Shown here piece after piece: positions 52,385-61,763 of a stretch of DNA of 64,000 nt. Position numbers and translations under genes: made by a program. The DNA is from Arthrobacter sp. E3. Its GTDB lineage: Bacteria; Actinomycetota; Actinomycetes; Actinomycetales; Micrococcaceae. The notes below the pieces were generated by a model. The model worked only from the letters and a program-made list of their open reading frames with translations. It did not search any database and was not told where the DNA came from. The stretch lies in NCBI RefSeq assembly GCF_017353415.1, contig NZ_JAFMPX010000004.1, positions 1-64,000 on the forward strand, written 5' to 3'. Numbering within the stretch: position 1 is the stretch's first letter; every line of letters starts with the position of its first letter.

Positions 52385-53059
52385 CTATTGCCCGGCCTTG
52401 TAGCCAACACCGCGCACGGTCAGCACCACTTCGGGTGCCTCCGGGTCGCGTTCAATCTTCGAGCGCAAGCGCTGCACGTGCACATTGACAAGGCGGGTGT
52501 CCGCAGCATGGCGGTATCCCCACACCTGCTCGAGGAGGAGCTCGCGGGAGAAGACCTGCCAAGGCTTGCGAGCAAGCGCAACCAGGAGATCGAATTCAAG
52601 GGGCGTCAGGGAAATTCGCTCACCAGCTCGGCGGACCGCATGCCCGGCCACATCGATGCTGATCTCACCAATGACCAGCGTTTCCGGGGCCTTCACGTCG
52701 CCCGGACGCAGCCGTGCACGAACGCGCGCCACCAGTTCGGCAGGCTTAAAGGGCTTGGCCACGTAGTCGTCGGCGCCGGCTTCCAAGCCACGGACCACAT
52801 CCGAGGTGTCCGACTTGGCTGTCAGCATCACAATGGGCACATCCGACTCAACACGAATGAGCCGGCAAATTTCGATCCCGTCCATACCCGGCAGCATCAA
52901 GTCAAGCAGGACCAGATCCGGCTTGTGGGCCTGAAAAGTCTCAAGCGCCTTGGCTCCGTCAGCACAAAAAACGGGGTCAAACCCATCATTGCGCAGCACA
53001 ATGCCAATCATCTCGGCCAGTGCCTCGTCATCGTCAACTACTAAAATACGTGCCTTCAT
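52385..53059 (-). CDS. mtrA: Response regulator MtrA
   Basis: The 224-residue OmpR-type regulator has a receiver domain (RILVVDDDEALAEMIGIVLR, phospho-acceptor Asp 52 or 53 in PDLVLLDLMLPGMDG, Thr in PIVMLTAKSD, Lys in YVAKPFKPAEL) and a winged-helix DNA-binding domain (LTPLEFDLLVALARKPWQVF, VNVHVQRLRSKIERDPEAPE, VRGVGYKAGQ). It is highly conserved in actinobacteria, where it is often essential and controls cell-wall hydrolases and replication-linked genes. The first gene of mtrA-mtrB-lpqB, with a 400-bp upstream region. Confidence 0.98.
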   Translation of the reverse strand: MKARILVVDDDEALAEMIGIVLRNDGFDPVFCADGAKALETFQAHKPDLVLLDLMLPGMDGIEICRLIRVESDVPIVMLTAKSDTSDVVRGLEAGADDYVAKPFKPAELVARVRARLRPGDVKAPETLVIGEISIDVAGHAVRRAGERISLTPLEFDLLVALARKPWQVFSRELLLEQVWGYRHAADTRLVNVHVQRLRSKIERDPEAPEVVLTVRGVGYKAGQ

Positions 53060-53466
53060 ACTTCTATATTTGCCTATTAGCGCGCCATTGTCCGCATCGA
53101 CGCTCCACCAAGGGCGGCTCAGTGCAGATATCTTGCAGCAACAGAGGGGTTTTCGGTGTCCGGTCGCGGAACCTGCCGATCAAATTCGAAACGGCAACAG
53201 ATGGCAAGGCCAGCGCTCAACATTGGCAGCTGCTGCAAACTCGATGCAGGAATGGCGGCCCGCGCGGACTCCTGCCGCCATTACTTTCCGCAATGCCCGG
53301 GCGTTCACAGGGAAAATGTGGATCTTCCCGATAGGGTTTGATGATGGGCGCAGCAGGATGCCTGGTCCGAGGCCGACGGCGGCAACTTGACGTTGCGCTC
53401 GAACAGCCGCCTCCCGCCAGCAGCTTTGCGTGCCGCGTACGTTTTCGGGGAATCTTTCAGGGGAGC
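53060..53466. promoter_or_regulatory. Divergent intergenic region between mtrA and the membrane-protein operon
   Basis: This 407-bp region must contain the mtrA promoter and that of the five-gene operon to the right. I see no RNA gene, terminator or clear -35/-10 pair. A frame is open on the plus strand from 53338 but lacks a ribosome-binding site and is treated as non-coding. Confidence 0.45.
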
Positions 53467-54846
53467 ATGATGACGCAGGAACCGCAGCAACCACCAACAG
53501 AGCCGGAGGGCCGGAACAACCACGCTGGCCAGCAGGTGCCCGATGGTCAGCAGCTGCCGCCTCAGGAACCCCTGCAGCAGCCCGCATACGGCCAGTCACA
53601 GCCACCCCAGTGGGGCCAATTCGGCCAGCAGCAACAACCGCCCTACGGCCAACCGCAGCAACCTCAACCGCAGCAGCCGCAGTGGGGGCAATACGGCCAA
53701 CCCGGCATGCAGCCCGGTTTCACGAACTATGTGGCTCCACCCAAGCCCGGAGTGATCCCGTTGCGCCCACTCGGCCTGGGCGAGATCCTTGACGGCGCTT
53801 TCCAGGCCGCGCGGCGCAACGGCAAGGCAATGTTCGGTTCGGCCCTGATCTTCCAGCTGGCCACCACCGCGTTGACACTGCTCGTCATGTTTTTGACGCT
53901 TGGCACATTTCTCACCGACGTGTTCGGCATGGATCCGAACACGTTCAACGAGTCCGATCCGGCCGCCATGGAAGCACTGAGCAGCGGACTTATCTCCTTC
54001 GCGGCGTCTATTTTACTGGCATCATTTCTCGCCGTCATCATCCAGATGGTCCTGCAGGGCGCACTTGTCGTGCCGGTGCTGCGCGCCGTGCTCAACCGAA
54101 AAACCAGCTTCGGACAGATGTGGCACCTCACCCGGCCGCGGGTCGGCAGCCTGCTCCTGCTCGCGATCCTCTACGCCGTGGCAACCCTGCTGGCCATACT
54201 CGTGTTCACCGGCATACTCGTGGCCCTTTTCCTAGCCATGGGCCTGCTGGACAACACCGCTGGCGGAGTTCTCGGTGCCGTCGCCCTGGCCCTCGGGCTG
54301 AGCCTGCCGTTTCTTGCGCTCGGTGTCTGGATCGGCACGAAGGTGCTGCTCGCCCCTGCCGCGATCGTCGTGGAGAACATTGGCGCCATCGCCGGCATCA
54401 AGCGTTCATGGCAGCTGACCAAGAACAACTTTTGGAGGACGTTCGGCACCTCGCTCCTGGCCGCCATCATCGCAGGCGTCATCGCCGGGATTATCACCAC
54501 CCCCGTGAGTTTCCTAGCTGGCCTCATCATGCCCATGTTGCTCGGTGCCAACCCCACACCCGAACAGGCCATCACCCAGTTTTTGATCGTTCAAGCCATC
54601 TCCGGCGTTGTTGGGGCTATCGTCGGAGCCGTGACTTTGGCGTTCCAAGCCGGTGTCATGGCCCTCATCTATGTGGACCTGCGCATGCGCCGCGACGGCT
54701 TCGACATTGCCTTGCTGAAGGAATCCGAGACTGGGAAGGACGACGGCGGGATCCCCGGCTCCCCCGCATCCGGCACCTTGGTGCCGGGAGCCTACCCAAC
54801 GGGTCCGGAGTCATACACGCAGCAGCCCGGAAACTATGGACAATAG
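53467..54846 (+). CDS. Polytopic membrane protein with a glycine/glutamine-rich N-terminus
   Basis: ATG 53467, or ATG 53470, follows GGGGAG. The 459-residue protein has about 95 disordered residues rich in Gln, Pro, Tyr and Gly (PYGQPQQPQPQQPQWGQYGQ), then a membrane domain with about six spans. IPLRPLGLGEILDGAFQAAR opens the region shared with actinobacterial proteins annotated as glycerophosphoryl diester phosphodiesterase membrane domain, and AIVVENIGAIAGIKRSWQLT lies between spans. No catalytic phosphodiesterase domain is present. It heads an operon with DUF4129, DUF4350, MoxR and DUF58 genes, so it probably belongs to the same envelope complex. Confidence 0.85.
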   Translation: MMTQEPQQPPTEPEGRNNHAGQQVPDGQQLPPQEPLQQPAYGQSQPPQWGQFGQQQQPPYGQPQQPQPQQPQWGQYGQPGMQPGFTNYVAPPKPGVIPLRPLGLGEILDGAFQAARRNGKAMFGSALIFQLATTALTLLVMFLTLGTFLTDVFGMDPNTFNESDPAAMEALSSGLISFAASILLASFLAVIIQMVLQGALVVPVLRAVLNRKTSFGQMWHLTRPRVGSLLLLAILYAVATLLAILVFTGILVALFLAMGLLDNTAGGVLGAVALALGLSLPFLALGVWIGTKVLLAPAAIVVENIGAIAGIKRSWQLTKNNFWRTFGTSLLAAIIAGVIAGIITTPVSFLAGLIMPMLLGANPTPEQAITQFLIVQAISGVVGAIVGAVTLAFQAGVMALIYVDLRMRRDGFDIALLKESETGKDDGGIPGSPASGTLVPGAYPTGPESYTQQPGNYGQ

Positions 54847-54858
54847 GCATCCTCGCTG

Positions 54859-55533
54859 ATGGCATTGACACCATTTTGGCCTCCAACGCACCTTGCCGAG
54901 GTCCCGCTTGTTCCCGGTGCGGACGAAGCCCGGCAATGGGCAAAGGACGAGCTTGCCCAGCAGGTATATCAAGACGCCAAGCCGGGCTTTGCCGAACAAA
55001 TCCTTGCCCTGCTCCAGAAGGTCTGGGACGAGCTCATCAATTCGGTGGGCGCGGTGGATGGAACTGCAGGGCTCGTCATTGCGATTGGTGTGGTGTTGCT
55101 GGCCGTTGCCGTCATCATCTTCTTTGTCAGACCACAACTGAACCGCCGAAAGTCCGCCACTGCTGCCGTGTTTGAAAACGACCTGGTCATGACAGCGGCG
55201 CAGCACCGCAAGCTGGCGCAGGCGGCAGCCCATGCGGGCGACTTCAGCACGGCACTCAGTGAACAGTTCCGCGCCGTCGTCCGTGCAGCCGAGGAACGCG
55301 ATGTGATTGTTCCAGCTCTCGGCCGTACAGCAGTGGAGATAACCGCTGACCTGGAGCAGGCCTTCCCCGCCCACAAGCTGGCACTGCGGCATGGCGCGGA
55401 ATTGTTCAGTGCTGTGCGCTACGGGCAGGTACCGCCCACCTCGGCCATGTTCGCGGAACTGGTTGACACGGACCAGGCAGTGTCCGAAACCTCACCGCAG
55501 TATGGCGACGTGTTCGCGGCGGTGCAGCCATGA
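54859..55533 (+). CDS. DUF4129-domain membrane protein
   Basis: The 224-residue protein has a short outer N-terminal part, one membrane span (TAGLVIAIGVVLLAVAVIIFFV, about 69-91) and a cytoplasmic DUF4129 region. In it, AAQHRKLAQAAAHAGDFSTA and LSEQFRAVVRAAEERDVI carry the family pattern, which in other proteins is fused to transglutaminase domains. It starts 12 bp after the preceding gene and its stop overlaps the DUF4350 start by 4 bp. The function is unknown; co-occurrence with MoxR and DUF58 is the rule in actinobacteria. Confidence 0.88.
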   Translation: MALTPFWPPTHLAEVPLVPGADEARQWAKDELAQQVYQDAKPGFAEQILALLQKVWDELINSVGAVDGTAGLVIAIGVVLLAVAVIIFFVRPQLNRRKSATAAVFENDLVMTAAQHRKLAQAAAHAGDFSTALSEQFRAVVRAAEERDVIVPALGRTAVEITADLEQAFPAHKLALRHGAELFSAVRYGQVPPTSAMFAELVDTDQAVSETSPQYGDVFAAVQP

Positions 55534-56780
55534 GCGCTCCAACGGCGCTCGTGTTCCGGGCAGAGGACTCCAGCACCACCGTGCGCACTGCCCGCTGGTG
55601 GAAGAAGTACAGGTTCTGGCTGCTCTGTGCCGTGGCTTTCGTGGTGCTGTCCCTGTTGGGCATCATCATGGGCAGTGGCGGCAAAAGCACCACTGGAACA
55701 TTGTCCATCACCAACCCTGCACCTGCAGGTGCACAGGGCGCCGCTTCCGTACTGCGCAACCAAGGTGTTGAAGTGACGGCCACGGCATCGCTGGCAGAGA
55801 CGGCCGCGGCCCTGCGCAGCAACGGCCATGGCAACAGCACAGTGTTGTTTTATGATCCCCGAAACCTGCTCTCACGCACACAGGCCGCCGATTTGGCAGC
55901 AGCTGTCGCTGATTCGGGCGGCAAATTGGTGGCCCTCTCCCCCAGCCCACTGACCGTGAAAGCGCTCAGCGCCGAGCTCTCCAGCGTTGGCACCACTGCC
56001 GGAACCCCGGCAGCCGACGCGCAATGCACCAATCCTGATGCAGTGGCGGCTGGAACCATCGACGGCGGAGCCCCCGACCTGGATGTCTCCGCCACCTCCG
56101 TCACCATGCCCCTGAAGCTGTTCAAGGGCACCGAAAACTGCTTCGCCGAGGCGTCGAAGAATCCCGCCACCGGCGGCTACCTGGCCTATAACAGCACCGG
56201 TGACGTTGCCGCACTGGGCAATCCCGGCATCATCATCAACCAAAATTTGGCGAGCAGGGGCAATGCCGCGCTCACGTTCCGGCTGCTGGGCAGCACACCC
56301 AAGCTGCTGTGGTACACGGCCAGCCTGAAGGACATCCCGGTGTCGGAGCAGCCGCCAGCATTGTCTGACTTCACCCCGGAATGGATTTTCCCGGCCTCGC
56401 TGTGGCTGTTGCTGGTGGGAATACTGGCCATGGTGTGGCGGGGTCGGAGGCACGGACCGCTGGTGACTGAACCGCTGCCGGTGGTGGTGAAGGCCTCGGA
56501 AACGCTGGCCGGCAGGGCCCGCCTGTACCAAAATGCGCGGGCACTGGACACTGCCTCGGCTACGCTGCGCCACGCCACCATGACCCGCCTGTCCCACGCG
56601 CTCCGATTGGGTCAGACTGCCGCTCCGCACGCCGTGGTTGACGCGGTGACGACCCTGACCGGACACACCCGGGCGCACGTGCATGATCTGCTGCTCGGCC
56701 CTGCCCCCACCACTGAAAAAGACATGTTGTCCATGGCCGTGGAACTCACGGCACTAGAGGAAGAAGTGGCACAGCGATGA
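55530..56780 (+). CDS. DUF4350-domain membrane protein
   Basis: The 416-residue protein has an N-terminal span (FWLLCAVAFVVLSLLGIIMG), an outer DUF4350 domain of about 220 residues with NPAPAGAQGAASVLRNQGVE and TVLFYDPRNLLSRTQAADLA (a GATase-like fold), a second span near 290 (WIFPASLWLLLVGILAMVW) and a cytoplasmic helical tail of about 110 residues. The two cysteines in DAQCTNPD and TENCFAEA may form a disulfide outside. It is coupled by 4-bp overlaps to both neighbours. Confidence 0.88.
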   Translation: MSAPTALVFRAEDSSTTVRTARWWKKYRFWLLCAVAFVVLSLLGIIMGSGGKSTTGTLSITNPAPAGAQGAASVLRNQGVEVTATASLAETAAALRSNGHGNSTVLFYDPRNLLSRTQAADLAAAVADSGGKLVALSPSPLTVKALSAELSSVGTTAGTPAADAQCTNPDAVAAGTIDGGAPDLDVSATSVTMPLKLFKGTENCFAEASKNPATGGYLAYNSTGDVAALGNPGIIINQNLASRGNAALTFRLLGSTPKLLWYTASLKDIPVSEQPPALSDFTPEWIFPASLWLLLVGILAMVWRGRRHGPLVTEPLPVVVKASETLAGRARLYQNARALDTASATLRHATMTRLSHALRLGQTAAPHAVVDAVTTLTGHTRAHVHDLLLGPAPTTEKDMLSMAVELTALEEEVAQR

Positions 56781-57784
56781 GCCTGCCCCACCACCAGCCC
56801 CAACCTGTTGCCGAACAGCAGTGGAGTTTCACCCCGAGTCCCGCAGGTCAAGCGCTGCTGGCTGTGCGCAGCGAAGTCGCGAAGGCCGTCGTCGGACAGG
56901 ATTCCACTGTCACAGGATTGCTCATTGCCCTGCTGGCCGGCGGCCACGTGCTGCTTGAAGGCGTACCCGGTGTGGCCAAAACCCTACTTGTCAGGGCCCT
57001 GTCCACAGCCTTGAGCCTTGATACGAAGCGAGTGCAGTTCACCCCTGATCTCATGCCAGGAGATGTGACCGGTTCATTGATTTACGACGCCGGCACCTCC
57101 TCCTTTACTTTCCGTGAGGGTCCGGTCTTCACCAACATCCTGCTGGCCGATGAAATCAACAGGACGCCGCCTAAGACGCAGGCGTCGCTGTTGGAGGCCA
57201 TGGAGGAACATCAGGTTTCCGTTGACGGTGTTTCACGCCGGCTGCCCTCGCCGTTCATGGTTGCGGCTACGCAAAACCCGGTGGAGTATGAGGGCACCTA
57301 CCCCCTGCCGGAAGCACAATTGGACCGCTTTCTGCTTAAACTCACCATGGATCTGCCAGGGCGTGATGAGGAAATTGAGGTGATTCGCCGGCACAGCCTG
57401 GGCTTCGACCCGCAAGACCTCCATGGTGCCGGGGTGCGCGCGGTGGCCGGTGCCGCCGAGCTGGAGCAGGCACGCAGGGAAGTGTCGGAGGTGGGTGTCG
57501 CCGCCGAAATCCTCGCCTACGTGGTGGACCTTGTTCGGGCCACCCGCACGGCACCGTCGTTTGCGTTGGGTGTGTCCCCACGCGGGGCCACGGCCATCTT
57601 GAAGTCCGCCCGCGCCTATGCATGGCTTTCGGGGCGTGGATTCATCACCCCGGATGACATCAAGGCCTTGGCACTACCCACCTTGCGGCACAGGGTTGCG
57701 CTGCGTCCCGAGGCTGAAATGGACGGCGTGGCCGTGGATGACATCCTGCGCTCCATCCTGGCCACCGTGCCGGTTCCACGCTAA
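56777..57784 (+). CDS. MoxR-family AAA+ ATPase
   Basis: The 335-residue ATPase has Walker A LLEGVPGVAKTLLVRALS (about 55-72), Walker B NILLADEINRTPPKTQASLL, sensor 1 FMVAATQNPVEYEGTYPLPE with the typical QNP and arginine-finger region AQLDRFLLKLTMDLPG, and the lid domain with LGVSPRGATAILKSARAYAW. MoxR proteins act as chaperone-like motors for substrates with von Willebrand or DUF58 partners; the partner is the next gene. Likely cytoplasmic. Confidence 0.95.
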   Translation: MSLPHHQPQPVAEQQWSFTPSPAGQALLAVRSEVAKAVVGQDSTVTGLLIALLAGGHVLLEGVPGVAKTLLVRALSTALSLDTKRVQFTPDLMPGDVTGSLIYDAGTSSFTFREGPVFTNILLADEINRTPPKTQASLLEAMEEHQVSVDGVSRRLPSPFMVAATQNPVEYEGTYPLPEAQLDRFLLKLTMDLPGRDEEIEVIRRHSLGFDPQDLHGAGVRAVAGAAELEQARREVSEVGVAAEILAYVVDLVRATRTAPSFALGVSPRGATAILKSARAYAWLSGRGFITPDDIKALALPTLRHRVALRPEAEMDGVAVDDILRSILATVPVPR

Positions 57785-57802
57785 GGGCGGGCACACGTCA
57801 AC

Positions 57803-59095
57803 ATGGCAATTTCGGGCAGGTTCTTCTTCCTGGCACTCGCGGCGCTGGTGCCCATCATTGCCCTGCCCGGCCCCGTGACCTGGCTGCTGGCCGTCGCTGT
57901 GCTGGCACTGATTCTGATCGTTGACACGGTTCTCGCCGCGTCACCGCGCAAGGTGGCCTTGCAACGCAGCCTGCCGTCGGGGGTTCGTTTAGGTGAACCC
58001 GCCACGGCTTTGCTGCGGCTGGCCAACGAGTCGCCGCGCATGCTGCGAGGCCAAGTCAAGGACGGCTGGCAGCCTTCAGCTGGCGCCGCCAACGCACTGC
58101 AAACCCTGGAGATTCGGCCCGGGGAACGGGCCGCCCTGAGCATCACCCTGCGCCCCTCCCGGCGCGGGGACCTGCATACGGAGCATGTGTCCATCCGCTC
58201 TTTTGGCCCCTTGGGCATGGCAGCCCGGCAAACCACTATTTCCGCCCCCGGGACGCTGCGTGTCCTGCCCCCGTTCAATTCCAAACGCCACCTGCCTTCC
58301 AAATTACGCAAACTGCGTGAGCTGGATGGCAGGGCGGCCGTGCAGATCCGCGGCGCCGGCACGGAATTTGATTCACTGCGCGACTATGTGCGCGGCGATG
58401 ATGTGCGTTCCATCGACTGGCGCGCCACGGCCCGGCGCCAAGACGTGGTGGTGCGCACGTGGAGGCCGGAGCGGGACCGCCGCGTGGTAATTGTGCTGGA
58501 CACTTCACGCACGTCGGCTGCGAGGATCGAGGATGAGACGGCCCTGGACACTGGCATTGAGGCTTCCTTGCTGCTGGCCGTCTTGGCTGAGCGCGGCGGG
58601 GACAGGGTCAGCCTCATTGCCTACGACCGCCGCGTCCGGGCCAAGGTTTCCTCCACCGGCAAGGGCAATATGCTCAACGCCATGGTGCAGGCGCTTGCGC
58701 CGTTGGAACCCGAACTCATCGAGCTGAACACGGCGGACATTCCCCGCCAGGTTCGCGACGTCACGGCGCACCGGGCTCTCGTGGTGCTGGTGACATCCCT
58801 CGACGCCGGGGCTGCCGAGGAGGGCCTCATCCCGCTAGCGGCAACACTGGCGCAAAGGCATGTTGTGGTGGTAGCTGCGGTGCGTGATCCAGCCGTGGAT
58901 GCGGCACACCTTGATCGTTCAAGCACGACGGCGGCCTACCGGGCTGCCGCCGCCGAGCACGCGCTCAACCGCCGTTCAGCCATCACGGCAGTCCTGAAGC
59001 AGTCAGGAGTGGAAGTGGTTGACGCCGCTCCCGAGGACCTCCCGCCACAATTGGCGGACAGGTACATCAAGCTCAAGGCAGCCGGGCGGCTCTAG
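57803..59095 (+). CDS. DUF58 (VWA-like) protein, MoxR partner
   Basis: The 430-residue protein has two N-terminal membrane segments (FFLALAALVPIIALPG, VTWLLAVAVLALILIVDTVL), an Ig-like beta region (to about 180), and the DUF58 core with GTEFDSLRDYVRGDDVRSID and WRATARRQDVVVRTWRPERD. A VWA-like part follows, VVIVLDTSRTSAARIEDETA, in which the metal-site DxSxS is altered to DTSRT. It lies 18 bp after the MoxR gene and ends the operon. Confidence 0.93.
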   Translation: MAISGRFFFLALAALVPIIALPGPVTWLLAVAVLALILIVDTVLAASPRKVALQRSLPSGVRLGEPATALLRLANESPRMLRGQVKDGWQPSAGAANALQTLEIRPGERAALSITLRPSRRGDLHTEHVSIRSFGPLGMAARQTTISAPGTLRVLPPFNSKRHLPSKLRKLRELDGRAAVQIRGAGTEFDSLRDYVRGDDVRSIDWRATARRQDVVVRTWRPERDRRVVIVLDTSRTSAARIEDETALDTGIEASLLLAVLAERGGDRVSLIAYDRRVRAKVSSTGKGNMLNAMVQALAPLEPELIELNTADIPRQVRDVTAHRALVVLVTSLDAGAAEEGLIPLAATLAQRHVVVVAAVRDPAVDAAHLDRSSTTAAYRAAAAEHALNRRSAITAVLKQSGVEVVDAAPEDLPPQLADRYIKLKAAGRL

Positions 59096-59131
59096 CGCAT
59101 TGGCTCAAAGGACACCAAGGCTCCGGAACCA

Positions 59132-60031
59132 TCAGTGCGCCGGACCGTCAAAGTGCATGGCCGCCAGCTGATCCGCGAGCACCTTACTGAGACCTTTGTG
59201 ACCAGATGCGGTGAGGTGCACGCCGTCGATCATTGTAGTGGCCGTGCCATAGCGGGTGAGCCAGTCACTGGGGCTGAGGAAGTTCACGCCATTGCCTTTC
59301 GCGAAACCAGCCAGCAGGGTGTCCACCTGGCTGCGCCGCCCGCCGGAGGCCCCACCCCTGGACAGGATGCCGATGAACAGGAACTTCGAGTTCGGGTAGC
59401 TGGCCTTCAACTCACGCAGCAGCCCGTCCGCGTTGGCCAGAATCTGGGCGTCGGAGACTCCCTGAGCGGCGTCGTTCCCACCGCCCTGGACAACCACGAG
59501 TGCAGGTTTGCCATAGGGCAGCACAACCCTGCCGCTGGAAACGGCGTCAAGGTAGTTCATCCCCGATGGTGAGCTGGCCACGTATCCTGTACCCGGCGCT
59601 CCCAGAAAACGCACCTTGTACCCTCGGGCGGCAAGGCCGGCCTCCACCCAGGTGTCGATACCCTTCATCCCGCGAATTCCACTGGATTGTGAGTCTCCGA
59701 ACAATACCGCCTGCTGCGCTACCGAAGGATCAATGACTTCGTGGCGGCCGGACACAGGATTGAACACCATCGATCCTGCCGGCAAGTCCCAGACCGTCGC
59801 GGCTTCAGCTTTACTTGTGGGATCCATGGCCCGGGCGCCGTCCGGAACCGGGTTTAGCACAGGGATGGTCCGCACAATCGGCACGGCGGTAGGCACGGTG
59901 GTCGGAAACAGTTCGACTGCGGCCGCCGGCGAATTTGCCGGAACGGGGACTGTGGGGGCCACGGCCAAGGCTGTGGCCAGTGCCACGACTGCAACTCCGC
60001 AACGAACCAGCCCGCGTCGAACCATGACCAC
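59132..60031 (-). CDS. Secreted SGNH/GDSL-family hydrolase
   Basis: The 299-residue protein has a signal peptide (VRRGLVRCGVAVVALATALA, cleavage near residue 30) and a linker rich in Pro, Val and Thr. The SGNH domain begins near 110 with the nucleophile block QQAVLFGDSQSSG (GDS), Gly in GAPGTGYVA, Asn in QGGGNDAAQG and Asp-x-x-His in MIDGVHLTASGH, so all four catalytic elements are present. The family includes wall-polymer and lipid esterases; the substrate is unknown. It converges on the DUF58 gene and is transcribed alone. There is no membrane anchor, so it is free or wall-associated. Confidence 0.9.
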   Translation of the reverse strand: MVMVRRGLVRCGVAVVALATALAVAPTVPVPANSPAAAVELFPTTVPTAVPIVRTIPVLNPVPDGARAMDPTSKAEAATVWDLPAGSMVFNPVSGRHEVIDPSVAQQAVLFGDSQSSGIRGMKGIDTWVEAGLAARGYKVRFLGAPGTGYVASSPSGMNYLDAVSSGRVVLPYGKPALVVVQGGGNDAAQGVSDAQILANADGLLRELKASYPNSKFLFIGILSRGGASGGRRSQVDTLLAGFAKGNGVNFLSPSDWLTRYGTATTMIDGVHLTASGHKGLSKVLADQLAAMHFDGPAH

Positions 60032-60092
60032 CAGCCCCTGTTACATGCTGCTGAAAACTTAATTCTACCGATACCAGCCACATACGTAGGAA

Positions 60093-61190
60093 CTAGCTGT
60101 TGCGAATATTACTCAGCGCGTCAGCCAGTTCAAGTGCCCGTGTCACCACGGCCCGCGCCTCTTGCGGTGTAAGCGTGGCGAGCCCAGCTTCCGGTGTGAT
60201 GCGCAGCTGGTTTAAGGACGACTCCGCCAGCCCCAGCCCCCGCCACGGGCGCATGATCCGCTCCACTAAAATCGAGTACGACGGCGGTGCTTGGCCTCCA
60301 GCCACCGGGACAGTCCCCGCCCACACACCAAGGCCCGATTCAATAGCCCCGGCCAGCTGTTCCCAGTGCCGCGTGTCGAGGCGGGGCAGCGGTACGGCCA
60401 CCGCGTCAACGCCGCAATCAAGGGCCGTCTCCAAGGCAGTGCGCCACGCATCGTCTTCGGCAGCCGGGGACTCGTCTGTAGACTCCGGGCCCAGGCCTTC
60501 ACCGGTCCTGGCAAGGTTCAGCGCCACTGCGGCGAAGCCTGCCTCACGGGCAGCAGTGACAAGGTCCGTCCAGGTGTGGCGTAGTTCCGCCGCCGCGATG
60601 GAGCGCAGTGTCCTGTAGCCCGAAGCGGTGGGGATGGTGCCAGCCAGGGCTGCCGCCACCTGGGGCTCGTCAATTTGCAAGGTCAGGGCCGCTCCCGGAA
60701 CGGCGGCAGCCACCTTGCGGGCGTGGATGGCCAGCCCTGCTGCCAGTGACTGCGCAATGTCCCGCCTGGCACCGTGGTCGCGAAGCGCCCGCTCCCCGTA
60801 GTGCAGGTGAATTGCCGTTGCCAGAGCCACAGGCCCGGCAACATGCACTTTCAGGGATGGCGGGATAATTTCCCCCGCGCCGGCAACATCGGCCAGCACA
60901 TTGATGTCCGTGGACAGAGCGGACACGGCACGGCGCTGGTCCAAGCCCGGACGGTCGGCAAAGCGCCAGCCGTAGGGTTGGACGTCCACCGGCAGTTCCA
61001 CGAGCATTGCTGCGGTGCGGCCAATGGCGTCCGAGCCCACACCTCGGGAGGGGAGGTCCGGCAGGGACGGCAGGTGCGGGTCGGTGAACAGGCCCAGGGA
61101 GACCTTCGCGGCTTCCACCGGGTCGGTGCCCGGCCAGCCGCCGAGGGACGTTGCCGTAGTCTCAACTACGGGTGCAGGTGAGCGGCTCAC
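60093..61190 (-). CDS. MetE-like (cobalamin-independent methionine synthase fold) protein
   Basis: The 365-residue protein resembles the short actinobacterial relatives of the MetE C-terminal domain. SLGGWPGTDPVEAAKVSLGL, LPSLPDLPSRGVGSDAIGRT, SLKVHVAGPVALATAIHLHY and LTLQIDEPQVAAALAG carry the barrel core, but the zinc-binding His-x-Cys of true MetE is not evident, so methionine synthesis is doubtful. In M. tuberculosis the similar Rv3015c also lacks a known role. Its stop region precedes the SGNH gene, and its start overlaps the chorismate mutase stop by 4 bp. Confidence 0.8.
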   Translation of the reverse strand: MSRSPAPVVETTATSLGGWPGTDPVEAAKVSLGLFTDPHLPSLPDLPSRGVGSDAIGRTAAMLVELPVDVQPYGWRFADRPGLDQRRAVSALSTDINVLADVAGAGEIIPPSLKVHVAGPVALATAIHLHYGERALRDHGARRDIAQSLAAGLAIHARKVAAAVPGAALTLQIDEPQVAAALAGTIPTASGYRTLRSIAAAELRHTWTDLVTAAREAGFAAVALNLARTGEGLGPESTDESPAAEDDAWRTALETALDCGVDAVAVPLPRLDTRHWEQLAGAIESGLGVWAGTVPVAGGQAPPSYSILVERIMRPWRGLGLAESSLNQLRITPEAGLATLTPQEARAVVTRALELADALSNIRNS

Positions 61191-61678
61191 GGAAGCTGCG
61201 TGCCGCCGTCGTCCATGGTTGTGGGGGTGGCGGACCGCGCTTCGGAATGGCCCTCGAAGCCTTGGCCGTCCGCCCGCTCCACGGGAATCGCCCCGGTGGC
61301 GGCGACGGCTGAATGGCTCTTGGAAATCGCCTGGTGGTGGTGGATGACCTCGCTGATAATGAAATTCAGAAACTTTTCGGCAAAGGCAGGGTCCAGATGT
61401 GCAGACTCGGCAAGGGCCCGCAGCCGCTGGATCTGGGCAAGCTCACGGTTGGGATCCCCTGGCGGCAGCTGGTACTTGGCCTTGAGGATGCCCACGCGCT
61501 GGGTTGCCTTGAAACGTTCAGCGAGCAGGTACACCAGAGTGGCGTCGAAGTTGTCGATGCTGGAGCGGATGTTCAGCAATTCCGCCATGACTGCTGGATC
61601 GACGGCACCTGTGAGGGAACTGGCGGCCGGATCGAAGTCTTCAACGGATAAGTGCTCTGCGTGGCTCGGTTCGGTCAT
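61187..61678 (-). CDS. AroQ-class chorismate mutase
   Basis: The 163-residue protein has an AroQ helical core: LLNIRSSIDNFDATLVYLLA (Arg of helix 1, Asp), ERFKATQRVGILKAKYQLPP (second Arg, Lys) and DPNRELAQIQRLRALAES, AFAEKFLNFIISEVIHHHQA (Arg/Glu and closing helix). It converts chorismate to prephenate for Phe and Tyr. No signal peptide is present, so it is cytoplasmic. The C-terminal 35 residues are disordered. It overlaps the MetE-like gene by 4 bp. Confidence 0.9.
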   Translation of the reverse strand: MTEPSHAEHLSVEDFDPAASSLTGAVDPAVMAELLNIRSSIDNFDATLVYLLAERFKATQRVGILKAKYQLPPGDPNRELAQIQRLRALAESAHLDPAFAEKFLNFIISEVIHHHQAISKSHSAVAATGAIPVERADGQGFEGHSEARSATPTTMDDGGTQLP

Positions 61679-61763
61679 AGGGATAAGTTTAGGCGGTGCA
61701 CCGGGAAGAAAAAACTCTTGTCCATCCCGGGTACCGCCTTTACTTCAGCGGCACTTCCGCCGT

